From contig SVRP01000001.1 of the NCBI GenBank assembly GCA_015064735.1, forward strand, positions 1 through 64,000: a stretch of DNA of 64,000 nucleotides. The letters run 5' to 3'. The stretch comes from Oscillospiraceae bacterium. Lineage in GTDB: Bacteria > Bacillota > Clostridia > Oscillospirales > CAG-272. Numbering within the stretch: position 1 is the stretch's first letter; the number at the start of each line of letters is the position of its first letter. Made by a program: the position numbers and the translations under genes. Shown one piece after another: positions 34,130-42,876 of this stretch. The notes beneath the pieces are model-generated. The model was not told the DNA's origin and searched no databases. It worked only from the letters and a program-made list of their open reading frames with translations.

Positions 34130-35449
34130 TCAAAATACCTTTTCGCATATTTCGTCAAGGACTCCGATATCAAACAGGAGTCTCGGAAGAATGTACTTAT
34201 CTCTGATATCCTTGGTTGCTTTGAGGGTCATAGGAAGAATGCTTTCGTCAAGACCTATCTCACGTATGCTCTTGGGCGCACCTACACTGTCAAGAATTGC
34301 CTCAAACTCCTCAACCGTGGGAAGCTCCTCGTCGATTATCTGCAAGATCTTATCCCAATTTGCGATAATAGCGTCGAGTCTCTTTTCGTGCTTTGCAAGG
34401 TCGTATTTTTGCTCCTTGGCTTCAAGGGCAATCATAGCCTCGGCGCCCTTGCCAACAAATTCGCGGAGTTGGTTACTCCAATCGTTGAAATCAAATTCTC
34501 TTGCGTATTTGAGACCCTTTTCTCTGTCGGGAGTAATGTTGAAGAGCTCGCGGTAGCACTTTATAGTATAGAGTGTACCGAGGGCAACCTGGGTTCCGTG
34601 TGAGGAAACGGGAGTGCCCTTGTCGAGTCCTCTCATGTCCCAGATATGCGAGAAGTAATGCTCAACTCCGCCACCGGGACGTGAAACACCGGCATAATCT
34701 ATGGCCTTACCGGAATTTATAAGTCCTTCGAAAAGAGCCTTTATAGCAGATTCATTTCTGTCCCTCAGTCCGTGAGCGGACTCAACACATGCGCCAAGAG
34801 ACTGTCTTGTGTAGGCGGCAACCTTTTCGCAGTAGTACTCGCCGTTTATCAGGTTAGAAAGTCTCCACTCGCAAATACTAACGTATTTTGCCAGCATGTC
34901 TCCAAGTCCGGATACAGCCATATGAGAGGGAGCTCCGCAGAGAATATTCGTATCTCCCACGATTATCTCGGGAGACTTGGCATTGACCGTTACCTTTACG
35001 CCGTCAATTGCCATAGAGGAAGAGCCTGCTGCATAGCCGTCCATGTATGCGGCGGTAGCTACTATTGCGTAGGGAACCTTTGCAACGTTTGCGAGGATCT
35101 TGCTTATGTCGTTGATAACACCCGAGCCTACACCGACGATCATGTCGCAGCTTGCGTCAAAACGAAGAAGGAGGGAGCCCATAGCTTTCTCGTTGGGTTC
35201 AAGACGGCGGTCGGGGAATATGTGCTTTGCGCAAGGAATACCGTTGTCCTCAAAAATTGAGCATACCTTCTCTCCCGCAATGGGATAGGTATTTACGTCG
35301 GCTATAACGAATACCTTGTTTGCGCCGTACTTCTTTGCATATTCGGGAAGGCACTCAATAGCGCCTTTCTCGATAATACAATGCTCAACAGCGGTTTTAT
35401 GTATTTTTCCGCATTGGCAAGGCTTTTGAAAATCAAAATCAGGGTTCAT
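34130..35449 (-). CDS. sn-Glycerol-1-phosphate dehydrogenase (AraM/EgsA family)
   Basis: NAD(P)-dependent reduction of dihydroxyacetone phosphate to sn-glycerol-1-phosphate, with a metal cofactor. The 439-residue protein has the nucleotide loop GVGSGVINDISK (near 110), the family segment TAAYMDGYAAGSSSMAIDG, and metal-ligand regions VSGLGDMLAKY and SSHGTQVALG. Matches bacterial AraM, whose B. subtilis homologue makes archaeal-type heptaprenylglyceryl lipids. The ATG has AAAAGGAG upstream; an in-frame ATG 66 bases earlier is inside the regulator gene and is rejected. It lies directly downstream of the AraC-family gene. AraM genes are often in arabinose or sugar-phosphate loci, which fits the neighbours. 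Confidence 0.87.
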   Translation of the reverse strand: MNPDFDFQKPCQCGKIHKTAVEHCIIEKGAIECLPEYAKKYGANKVFVIADVNTYPIAGEKVCSIFEDNGIPCAKHIFPDRRLEPNEKAMGSLLLRFDASCDMIVGVGSGVINDISKILANVAKVPYAIVATAAYMDGYAAGSSSMAIDGVKVTVNAKSPEIIVGDTNILCGAPSHMAVSGLGDMLAKYVSICEWRLSNLINGEYYCEKVAAYTRQSLGACVESAHGLRDRNESAIKALFEGLINSGKAIDYAGVSRPGGGVEHYFSHIWDMRGLDKGTPVSSHGTQVALGTLYTIKCYRELFNITPDREKGLKYAREFDFNDWSNQLREFVGKGAEAMIALEAKEQKYDLAKHEKRLDAIIANWDKILQIIDEELPTVEEFEAILDSVGAPKSIREIGLDESILPMTLKATKDIRDKYILPRLLFDIGVLDEICEKVF

Positions 35450-35468
35450 GTTTCTGTCTCCTTTTCTG

Positions 35469-36323
35469 TTATGATTTTTTATTTTTAAATTTATAATCCT
35501 TTGGGGATACTCCAACGTGCTTTTTGAAAAGCTTGCTGAAAAAATGGGAGTCGGAATATCCTACAAGAATGCCAATCTGCTTTATGCTCATATCGGTTGT
35601 CTCCAACAGGTCGCAGGCGGCGCCGATGCGAAGCCCGATAATATAAGCCGAGGGGGATATTCCCATACATTGGTTAAAAAGGGAAATATATCTTGAATTG
35701 CTCAGATTTTCCATAGCCGCAAGCTCTGGAATTGATATTTTTTTATTGTAGGAAGAGTGGATATAGCGTACGGATTTTTCAAGAGTTCTCGGGTTATCAT
35801 CGGAGAAAATGGTTTTTGATGCCGACAAAACTATCTGTTCAAGTATACAAGCCAGCTCTTGACGCTGCAATCTGCGCTTGGCCTCAAAGGCTTCAAACAA
35901 TTTGCTGAATTTATCTGAAATACGGTGGTCCGACTCTGCGACAGCAAAAAACGGAAGAGGTGAAAAGCCGCATTCCTCTAAAAGGGAGGGAGCATAAGAG
36001 CCCGTAAAATGCACCCAGAGATATTCGAGAGGTTCACCTCCAAAATAGGAATAGCTGTATGGGTAGTCAGGTGGAAAAATAATCACAGAACCCGATCTCG
36101 CAATAAATCCTTTGCCATCTAAGGGAATCTCAAGCTCACCCTTTTGGATTGCCATAATGTAGAAATCCTTTCGCCCCGAGGGATTGTTGGTGGAGAAAGG
36201 AAAGGGTGTCCTGAAATTTCCCGCGCAGTTTACTATAAGCGGATATTCGGAGGATGCCATGCTGCATTTATTTATATCGCCTTTTTCGCCATTCTGCACG
36301 GAATAGTAGCTTAACGACTTCAT
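35469..36323 (-). CDS. AraC family transcriptional regulator
   Basis: A 284-residue regulator with an N-terminal cupin sugar-sensor domain (about 25-150: KGELEIPLDGKGFIARSGS, YLWVHFTGSYAP) and two C-terminal helix-turn-helix motifs (about 185-280: ISIPELAAMENLSNSRYIS and QIGILVGYSDSHFFSKLF). It is transcribed divergently from the oxidoreductase-kinase genes at 36469 and heads the unit with the G1P dehydrogenase. It is the obvious candidate to regulate both sides through the shared 145-base region; the effector is unknown. Ribosome site AGGAGG. Confidence 0.9.
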   Translation of the reverse strand: MKSLSYYSVQNGEKGDINKCSMASSEYPLIVNCAGNFRTPFPFSTNNPSGRKDFYIMAIQKGELEIPLDGKGFIARSGSVIIFPPDYPYSYSYFGGEPLEYLWVHFTGSYAPSLLEECGFSPLPFFAVAESDHRISDKFSKLFEAFEAKRRLQRQELACILEQIVLSASKTIFSDDNPRTLEKSVRYIHSSYNKKISIPELAAMENLSNSRYISLFNQCMGISPSAYIIGLRIGAACDLLETTDMSIKQIGILVGYSDSHFFSKLFKKHVGVSPKDYKFKNKKS

Positions 36324-36348
36324 ATATCCTCCTTCTAAATACAGTAAA

Positions 36349-36407
36349 AAAATACACCTTTAAAATAAAAAAATCAATTGACAAGATACTATAGGATATT
36401 ATATTAT
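36349..36407. promoter_or_regulatory. Divergent promoter region between the araC-type and gfo/idh genes
   Basis: Rightward: TTGACA (36378-36383), an 18-base spacer and TATTAT (36402-36407). Leftward, on the minus strand: TTGATT (36377-36372), 17 bases, TATTTT (36354-36349). The -35 boxes are back-to-back, a layout suited to control by one AraC-type dimer. Confidence 0.55.
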
Positions 36408-36468
36408 ATAAGTGCAAGGTTGTCAATACAGACGATCAAAAAACATAAAGATTTACCTGGAGGATATT

Positions 36469-37749
36469 ATGAAAACTGTTATAGTTATAGGTGCCGGCGG
36501 AAGAGGAACGAGATATTCCGATATTATGGCGGATTATGGTGAGAAATTCAAGATTGTAGCCGTAGCTGAGCCTGTTGACGTAAGAAGAAACTACATAAAG
36601 GATAAATTCGAGCTTTCGGATGATACGTGCCATTTGTCTTGGGAGGAGTTTTTGTCCCGACCCAAGTTTGCCGATCTTGTAGTTATAGCAACTATGGACA
36701 GACAGCACTATGCTCCCGCTATGGCGGCGATTGAGAAGGGCTACGACATTCTTCTTGAGAAGCCCATGTCGGCAACTCCCGAGGAATGCATAGAGATAGC
36801 CAAAGCCGCGAAAGCAAAGGGTGTATTTGTTCAGGTGTGCCACGTGCTCAGATTTACCCCTTTCTTCAAGGCTCTTAAGGATATAATAGACAGCGGCAGA
36901 ATAGGAGAGATAATACATATTCAGCATGCAGAGGACGTAGGAAACGTTCACCAGAGCCACAGCTTTGTTCGCGGAAACTGGAGAAACAGCGACGAAAGCT
37001 CCTGCATGATATTGCAGAAATCCTGTCATGACATGGATATCCTTGCATGGCTTATCGGAAAGAAGTGCAAAAAAGTGTCAAGCTTCGGCTCGCTTTCCTA
37101 CTTCAGACCCGAAAATGCTCCCGAGGGCGCGCCCATGCGCTGTACCGACGGCTGTCCTCACTCGGATACCTGCTATTACGATGCGGTAAAGATTTACCGC
37201 GATCAGGGCAGAGACCAATTCTACAGTCATATGCTTCTTAAGAGAAACGAGCACGGAACCGATGAGGAGATCGTGGAGCTCCTTAAGACCGAGCCCTACG
37301 GACGCTGTGTATTCCACTGCGATAATAATGTGGTTGACCATCAGGCGGTAAACCTTGAATTTGAGGGAGGCGCCACTGTAAGCTTCTCTATGGCGGCATT
37401 CAACAGAGGCGGTCGCTATATAAGGGTAATGGGTACCAAGGGGGAAATCTCAGCAAAGATGAGCAAGGACGGCTTTGAGCTTTACGATTTTGCCACCCGC
37501 GAAACCACTCATATAGATATTCCCGACGCTATCCTTAACGACTCAATAGACGGAGGACACGGCGGCGGAGACGGCGGAATAATCAAGGCTGTTGCCGCAA
37601 GGCTTGACGGAGATACGTCAAGCAAATCTCTTTGCACAATAGAGGAGACATGCCGTAACCACCTTATCGCATTTGCGGCAGAGGAGTCGAGAGTTACGGG
37701 AAAGGTAATAGACATGGAAGAATACGAAAAATCATTGGGAGGAATATAA
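36469..37749 (+). CDS. Gfo/Idh/MocA family oxidoreductase
   Basis: NAD(P)-dependent sugar or inositol dehydrogenase of 426 residues. The Rossmann start VIVIGAGGRGTRYS lies at about 4-17 and LEKPMSATPEEC carries the catalytic Lys-Pro pair (near 100). A Cys-rich insert around RCTDGCPHSDTCYYDAVKIY suggests metal binding; such inserts occur in Clostridia members of the family. The ATG has CTGGAGG eight bases upstream; an earlier in-frame ATG at 36412 is at the promoter and is rejected. Four bases separate it from the kinase gene. Substrate unknown. Confidence 0.88.
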   Translation: MKTVIVIGAGGRGTRYSDIMADYGEKFKIVAVAEPVDVRRNYIKDKFELSDDTCHLSWEEFLSRPKFADLVVIATMDRQHYAPAMAAIEKGYDILLEKPMSATPEECIEIAKAAKAKGVFVQVCHVLRFTPFFKALKDIIDSGRIGEIIHIQHAEDVGNVHQSHSFVRGNWRNSDESSCMILQKSCHDMDILAWLIGKKCKKVSSFGSLSYFRPENAPEGAPMRCTDGCPHSDTCYYDAVKIYRDQGRDQFYSHMLLKRNEHGTDEEIVELLKTEPYGRCVFHCDNNVVDHQAVNLEFEGGATVSFSMAAFNRGGRYIRVMGTKGEISAKMSKDGFELYDFATRETTHIDIPDAILNDSIDGGHGGGDGGIIKAVAARLDGDTSSKSLCTIEETCRNHLIAFAAEESRVTGKVIDMEEYEKSLGGI

Positions 37750-37753
37750 CAAA

Positions 37754-38848
37754 ATGGGAAGAGAAGAGCTTTGCGCTAAAATAGGCGAGGTAATGGGTGC
37801 GTACTTCGGGGACGAAATGCAGGTCTGCGAGCCTTACGGAAACGGACATATAAACGATACATTTTTGGTTGTAAGAGATAAAAGATACATACTTCAGAGA
37901 ATGAACCATCAGATATTTACCAACCCCAAGGGAATGATGGACAATATTCTCGGAGTTACCGAGCATATCCGAAATAAAACAAGAGAAAAGGGTGGAGATG
38001 TTGAAAGATGCTCCCTTACCGTTGTTCCCACTCTTGACGGAAAGGACTTTTTTTGCGACAGTATAGGCTCGTATTGGAGACTTTACGACTTTGTCGAGGG
38101 TACTATTACCCGTGAGTCAGTAGAGAATCCAATGGATTTTTATACCTGCGCAAAGGCATTCGGAGAGTTTCAGCAGCAGCTTTCGGACTACGATGCAAGC
38201 ACTCTTTTTCCGACAATAGAAAATTTCCATAATACTCCCTGGAGATACGGAAATCTCATGACTGCTGTGGAAAGGGATGTATGCGGACGCGCAAAGACGG
38301 TTGAGAAAGAAATAAAGTTCGCTATGGACAGAAGCGAGTTTGTAAAGGTACTTGAAAATGAAAGGGAAGCGGGAATACTTCCCTTACGGGTTACGCATAA
38401 CGATACAAAGCTTAATAATATTCTTTTCGACGCGGAGAGCGGTCTGCCCGTGTGTGTTATCGACCTTGATACGGTAATGCCCGGATATTCGGTTAACGAT
38501 TTTGGCGATTCTATTCGTTTTGGAGCCAATACAGCCGCGGAGGACGAGACAGACCTCTCAAAGGTATCTCTTGACATGAACCTCTTTGAGCTTTACGCAA
38601 AGGGCTTTATTGAGGGCTGTGAGGGCAGACTTACCGACAGAGAGCTTGAGCTTCTTCCCGAGGGCGCTATAATGATGACTCTTGAATGCGGATTGAGATT
38701 TCTTACCGACTACCTTGAGGGAGACGTATATTTCAAGGTACACAGAGAAGGACATAATCTTGACAGATGCAGAAATCAGTTTGCTCTTGTTGCCGATATG
38801 GAAAGAAAGCTCCCCGAAATGAGAGCGGTAATTGAGAGGCTAAAATAA
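37754..38848 (+). CDS. N-acetylhexosamine 1-kinase-like phosphotransferase (APH fold)
   Basis: Probable anomeric sugar kinase, 364 residues. Motifs match NahK of bifidobacteria: YGNGHINDTFLV, YILQRMNHQIFTNP, the catalytic loop VTHNDTKLNNILFDAESG (Asp near 217) and the Mg2+ site IDLDTVMPG (near 235). NahK phosphorylates GlcNAc or GalNAc at C1 in the lacto-N-biose pathway. No lnpA or galT-like partner is adjacent, so the substrate is open. It starts four bases after the oxidoreductase with GGAGG upstream and shares its transcript. Confidence 0.82.
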   Translation: MGREELCAKIGEVMGAYFGDEMQVCEPYGNGHINDTFLVVRDKRYILQRMNHQIFTNPKGMMDNILGVTEHIRNKTREKGGDVERCSLTVVPTLDGKDFFCDSIGSYWRLYDFVEGTITRESVENPMDFYTCAKAFGEFQQQLSDYDASTLFPTIENFHNTPWRYGNLMTAVERDVCGRAKTVEKEIKFAMDRSEFVKVLENEREAGILPLRVTHNDTKLNNILFDAESGLPVCVIDLDTVMPGYSVNDFGDSIRFGANTAAEDETDLSKVSLDMNLFELYAKGFIEGCEGRLTDRELELLPEGAIMMTLECGLRFLTDYLEGDVYFKVHREGHNLDRCRNQFALVADMERKLPEMRAVIERLK

Positions 38849-38858
38849 CGTTTTACTA

Positions 38859-38887
38859 TTGACTTGACGGTTATTTTGTACTATAAT
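38859..38887 (+). promoter_or_regulatory. Promoter of the CE2-like esterase gene
   Basis: TTGACT (38859-38864), 17-base spacer, TATAAT (38882-38887). It lies just after the kinase stop codon, so the esterase gene has its own start. Confidence 0.8.
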
Positions 38888-38925
38888 CACAATAGAGGCA
38901 CTAAATTACATTAAGGAGGTATATT

Positions 38926-40140
38926 ATGAAAAAGACATTTACGGTCATTATTTCCTGTTTGCTTTTGTGTGCCATGCTTATTCCTTTCGTGGGATGCGTG
39001 AAGGAAGCGACAAATGCGGAAAATGAGAGCACGTCATCTCAAGGCGGAATCGAAAGTGATTCGGGAAGCTCTGATACCGAAAGCACTTCCAATTCTGATT
39101 CTTCCGATAGCGAAAACGATGAGAAAAACGACCCGCAACCTGAAATGCTAATGAGAAGTTATGACTTTTCAAAGAGTACTGAGGGCTTTAAGCTTCTTGG
39201 CAGAATGGAAAAAACATCCGACGGTGTTACGTGCGATCTTACGGCGACCGGAATAGAATTCAGCGGATACATGAGCGGAAAGGTGATCGTAGCCCTTTCC
39301 TGCACAGCCGATACATATTTTACCGTTTATATAGACGGAGTGCGCTCTGAAGAAAGATTGTTTGCTAACAGCTCGACCAAAAATATCGTAGTCGCTGACT
39401 TTGAGGAGGGTGGAGAGCATACTATACGTCTTGTGAAGCAGAGCGAGGCGCAGAGATCCCTTTGCGTGCTGAAGAAAGTCGTATTCTACGGATATCTTAA
39501 CGAAGCTCCCGAAGATAGAAACACGTATATAGAAATTATAGGCGACAGCATTACCTGCGGATACGGTAACCTTTGGAGTCAGGGAGCTCCCGGCGATGCG
39601 GCAAGTGCGCTTTACGAGGACGGAACGCAGGCGTTCCCCTTCTTGACGGCAGAAGCTCTTGGCGCGGATTGCTCCGTAGTCGGATGCAGCGGTGTGGGAA
39701 TTGATAAGGGCTGGACTGCTTTTAGCGAGAGCGATTTCTATTCTCAGTGGTGCCGCTACAGAAATACTAATAATCCTTACGACTTTGGAAGCGCACGCGT
39801 TCCGGACCTTGTGATTATAAATCTTGGAACAAATGACGCAAGCAGAGGAAGCACCGAGGAGGGCTTTAAGGAAAAGGCGAAGCAGCTTATAGAATATATC
39901 CGTAAGTCTTACGGCAAGGATGTTCCTATCGTATACACGTACGGAATGATGGGCTCGGCACGCTCGGAGTGGATGATCCCGCTGCTCGAATCTATGGGCG
40001 GAGAGAACGCAGGACTCTATTATGTTCCTTTGAACTATAATCAGTCGGGCGGAGGAGGACATCCTACGGCGGAAGCTCATGAGTTTGCAACCGAATTGCT
40101 CGTTGATTTTATTACGTCAAAGGGAATTTTAAAAAAATGA
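38926..40140 (+). CDS. Lipoprotein SGNH hydrolase, carbohydrate esterase family 2-like
   Basis: Surface acetyl-esterase acting on acetylated sugars or polysaccharide. The 404-residue protein has a lipobox (MLIPFVGC, Cys near 24), a Ser/Asp/Glu-rich linker of about 55 residues, a jelly-roll domain (about 80-200) and an SGNH domain. Block I is IIGDSITCGYGN with Ser208; then NLGTNDAS and GGHPTAEAHE with His379. The jelly roll plus SGNH order is that of CE2 enzymes. It has its own promoter and ribosome site AAGGAGG and is closed by a strong terminator. Confidence 0.88.
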   Translation: MKKTFTVIISCLLLCAMLIPFVGCVKEATNAENESTSSQGGIESDSGSSDTESTSNSDSSDSENDEKNDPQPEMLMRSYDFSKSTEGFKLLGRMEKTSDGVTCDLTATGIEFSGYMSGKVIVALSCTADTYFTVYIDGVRSEERLFANSSTKNIVVADFEEGGEHTIRLVKQSEAQRSLCVLKKVVFYGYLNEAPEDRNTYIEIIGDSITCGYGNLWSQGAPGDAASALYEDGTQAFPFLTAEALGADCSVVGCSGVGIDKGWTAFSESDFYSQWCRYRNTNNPYDFGSARVPDLVIINLGTNDASRGSTEEGFKEKAKQLIEYIRKSYGKDVPIVYTYGMMGSARSEWMIPLLESMGGENAGLYYVPLNYNQSGGGGHPTAEAHEFATELLVDFITSKGILKK

Positions 40141-40146
40141 GATAAA

Positions 40147-40188
40147 TCAGAACACCGCCGATGCAAAATTGCATCGGCGGTGTTCTGA
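40147..40188. terminator. Bidirectional terminator between the esterase and isomerase genes
   Basis: The stem CAGAACACCGCCGATGCAA/TTGCATCGGCGGTGTTCTG, with T-rich runs on both sides, serves the converging units. Confidence 0.88.
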
Positions 40189-40200
40189 TTTTGTAACGGT

Positions 40201-40992
40201 TTATTCTCCGTCAACCATGAATCTAAGTTTCTTTACGGAATCAACAGCCTTTATTATAAAGTCCTCCGGGGTGATATCCTTATAGAATTCTGGAGATCTG
40301 AATACTTCAAGCATGAGTGTTCCCTCATATCCTGAATTTTTTATATGCTCTGCAAAGCGGTCGAAGTTCAGGCTTCCGTCAAAGGGAAGAAGATGATCGT
40401 CGCCGTCCTTGATGCCTCGGTTGTCGTGAATGTGGGTAGAATTGAGCTTCTTCCCGAACAGGGGCATAAATTCTATGCTCTGCGTATAGCAGTTTTCGTG
40501 TCCGCAGTCCCAGCAGAAGCCTACGTTGGGCGCATCGGAAAATGCTTCGAATGCCCACGCTACGTTTGCAAGCTTACGAAGATTTTCGAATGCAATAGTT
40601 ACGTTCTTCTTTGCGGCATAGTCAACGAGCTCAGAGTACCTCTTACGTCCAATGTCAGAGATAGACGGGGGATTGTTGCCCGATGACAGGTGAATGATAG
40701 AAATTGGGATATTAAGCTCCGCGGTACAGTCTATATTGTCGCGAAGCTCGGCGAACATACGCTCTCCCGCATAGTTATCCAGCCACATATCGTTGATATG
40801 GGAAAAGCTTGAATGAAGATATTCGTGCTCAATACCGTGCTTTGCGAGAAGGTTGGATATATTATGAAGCGCGGTTCTTCCAAAGGATACGTCGGAAAAG
40901 GCAGAGTTTATTCCAAGCTCGGCAATAAGCTCTATGTATTTTTCATCGCTGATATCTCTTGTACATCTTGTATTAATTCCTATTTTTCTCAT
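40201..40992 (-). CDS. Sugar-phosphate isomerase/epimerase-like TIM-barrel protein (paralogue A)
   Basis: Xylose-isomerase-like TIM barrel of 263 residues, expected to bind a divalent metal. Ligand-type motifs are IAFENL (Glu), NVGFCWDCGHENC (Asp and His), STHIHDNRG and GTLMLEVFR (Glu). Every one of these recurs in the 41007 gene product; the two are clear paralogues over their length, sharing for example FCWDCGHENC and HLLPFDG. It lies 14 bases after that gene and is last in a three-gene unit with DUF3737. Substrate unknown. Confidence 0.82.
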   Translation of the reverse strand: MRKIGINTRCTRDISDEKYIELIAELGINSAFSDVSFGRTALHNISNLLAKHGIEHEYLHSSFSHINDMWLDNYAGERMFAELRDNIDCTAELNIPISIIHLSSGNNPPSISDIGRKRYSELVDYAAKKNVTIAFENLRKLANVAWAFEAFSDAPNVGFCWDCGHENCYTQSIEFMPLFGKKLNSTHIHDNRGIKDGDDHLLPFDGSLNFDRFAEHIKNSGYEGTLMLEVFRSPEFYKDITPEDFIIKAVDSVKKLRFMVDGE

Positions 40993-41006
40993 TTTGTTTT
41001 CTCCTT

Positions 41007-41804
41007 TTACTCTCCGTCAACCATGGTTCGGATTTTCTTTATAGCATCGGCAGCCTTAAGCATATATTCATGCTCTGTTACGCCGTCGTAAAAGCCCTTT
41101 CCGTGATCCTTCATGACCTCAAGCATAAGAGAGCCCTTGTAGCCTGATTCTTTTATCTGTCTTGCGAATCTGTTGAAATCGAAAGCGCCGTCAAATGGGA
41201 GAAGATGATTGTCCGCGTTGAAAACCCCGGAATTATCGTGGATATGAGTGCAAACGAGCTTTTTACCGAATAAGGGCATATACTGACGTCCTATGGTAAA
41301 GCAGTTTTCATGACCGCAGTCCCAACAAAAGCCGAGGGAGGGGGAATCTGCAAACTGCTCAAATGCCCAAGCAATGTTTCCAAGCATTCTCTGATTTTCG
41401 TAGGCAATTGTAATACCTTGCTTTTCCGCATGCTCCATAAGGCGCTTAAATCTTTCCTGACCCATATCGGTAACAGAAGGAGGGGTAAGCCCTGATGATA
41501 GATGAACCACGAGAACAGACGCTCCTACAAGCTTACAGCGGTCTACCGACATGAGCAGTGTGTCGAGCATTTTTACACCGTCCTCGTTATCAAGCCAAAT
41601 ATTGTTTATGCCGCCAAAAGGAGCGTGAATGTTTTCGTATGCTATGCCGTATTTCGCAAAAAGCTCGGCATGAGCTGCCTGCTCGGCTTCGGTGGCATAA
41701 ATTCCCGTAAACGTAGCGCTAAAGCCAAGCTCGGATATGAGCTTAACGTAATCCTCCTTCGGCATATTTCGTACGGCGCCAAAACAAATTCCTATTTTTC
41801 TCAT
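41007..41804 (-). CDS. Sugar-phosphate isomerase/epimerase-like TIM-barrel protein (paralogue B)
   Basis: A 265-residue TIM-barrel protein with the same metal-site motifs as its neighbour (IAYENQ, LGFCWDCGHENC, THIHDNSG, SLMLEV). The ATG at 41804 overlaps the stop codon of the DUF3737 gene (ATGA) and has AGGAGG upstream; an in-frame ATG 33 bases earlier lies inside that gene. Tandem duplication then divergence suggests related substrates, or a two-subunit enzyme. Confidence 0.82.
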   Translation of the reverse strand: MRKIGICFGAVRNMPKEDYVKLISELGFSATFTGIYATEAEQAAHAELFAKYGIAYENIHAPFGGINNIWLDNEDGVKMLDTLLMSVDRCKLVGASVLVVHLSSGLTPPSVTDMGQERFKRLMEHAEKQGITIAYENQRMLGNIAWAFEQFADSPSLGFCWDCGHENCFTIGRQYMPLFGKKLVCTHIHDNSGVFNADNHLLPFDGAFDFNRFARQIKESGYKGSLMLEVMKDHGKGFYDGVTEHEYMLKAADAIKKIRTMVDGE

Positions 41805-42658
41805 ATTATTCCTCCTGTTTTTACCTGTATTTTGCAATTATTTTCCCTGACCGAGCCCTCGGTTATAATCTCACCTATACTGTCGGCGCATATACGACCC
41901 GAAAGTGGATTTTTTACCGAAAGGATATGTCCGTTTATATCCGCCTCGACCTCGGAATATTCAAAAGCGAGGTCGGTGTTTTCCATAGTGCAGTTGACGA
42001 GCTTTAAATTTTTGCAGTAGCAGAAGGGCTGGGTGCCGGAAATGCGGCAGTTTATAAGGGTGAGCCCCTCGGAGTACCAGCCGAGGTATTCCCCGTTTAT
42101 TATACTGTCCGTAACAGTAACGTTTTTTGCGTGCCAAAAAGCATCTTTTGTGTCTAAATGGCTGTTGAATATTTCTATATCCTCTACGTATTGGAAGGAA
42201 TATTTACCCTCAAGGGTCAACTCGGATATCACTCCGCCTTTGGTCTCAAACAGAAAGTACTCCGATGTAATAAAGGTGTTCCGTACTTTTATATCCTTGC
42301 ATCGCCAGCCGAATTCCTCGGAGCTTATAACAGAATCCTCAATGAGAATGTCGTTGCACTCTCTTATTGCTTTAACACCGAGAATCCTGCAATGCCTGAG
42401 AGTTCCTATTTTTGAGTACCACATGGGCGCGCGACAGGTATCGGTCATGGAGCAGTCGTGAAGTGAAAAATCTGTCGCGTGCCACAAGGGGTAGCGCAGA
42501 GCAAATCTGCAGTTATGTAATTTAACCGACGAGGATTCCTTAAGAGCTGATTCACCGTCAGCCTCGCCCTCAAAGGTACAGCTGAACACCTCGGTATCCC
42601 TTATTCCGTACAAAGCGCGTTCCTCGTCATAATTTTTTGAATTTATAAAATTTTTCAT
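41801..42658 (-). CDS. DUF3737 right-handed beta-helix protein
   Basis: A 285-residue protein built of short regular coils (for example NCRFALRYPLWHA, DSVISSEEFGWRC, NTFITSEYFLFET), matching the DUF3737 beta-helix family. It has no signal peptide and is thus cytoplasmic. Function unknown; beta-helix folds often act on sugars or as scaffolds. First in the unit with the paired isomerases, overlapping the next by ATGA. The 218 bases upstream (to 42876) are A/T-rich, with no gene. Confidence 0.75.
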   Translation of the reverse strand: MKNFINSKNYDEERALYGIRDTEVFSCTFEGEADGESALKESSSVKLHNCRFALRYPLWHATDFSLHDCSMTDTCRAPMWYSKIGTLRHCRILGVKAIRECNDILIEDSVISSEEFGWRCKDIKVRNTFITSEYFLFETKGGVISELTLEGKYSFQYVEDIEIFNSHLDTKDAFWHAKNVTVTDSIINGEYLGWYSEGLTLINCRISGTQPFCYCKNLKLVNCTMENTDLAFEYSEVEADINGHILSVKNPLSGRICADSIGEIITEGSVRENNCKIQVKTGGII

Positions 42659-42799
42659 ATGACTCTCTTATATGCAAATTGATAAGTATATTATAGTACA
42701 TGATTTGGACAATAATGTTAATAATGTGTGAATTTTGACGTTGCTTGGTGTGTAAAATGGAAAAAATGAGAAAAAAGATAAATTTTTAACAAATACTAC

Positions 42800-42828
42800 T
42801 TGATATTAAAAAAAAAATGTGGTATATT
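42800..42828 (+). promoter_or_regulatory. Promoter of pgk-tpiA
   Basis: TTGATA (42800-42805), 17-base spacer, TATATT (42823-42828), about 50 bases ahead of pgk. Confidence 0.7.
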
Positions 42829-42876
42829 AATATGTGGTAAAAAATTTATAAATAAATTTGAAAGGCGGAAACACAA

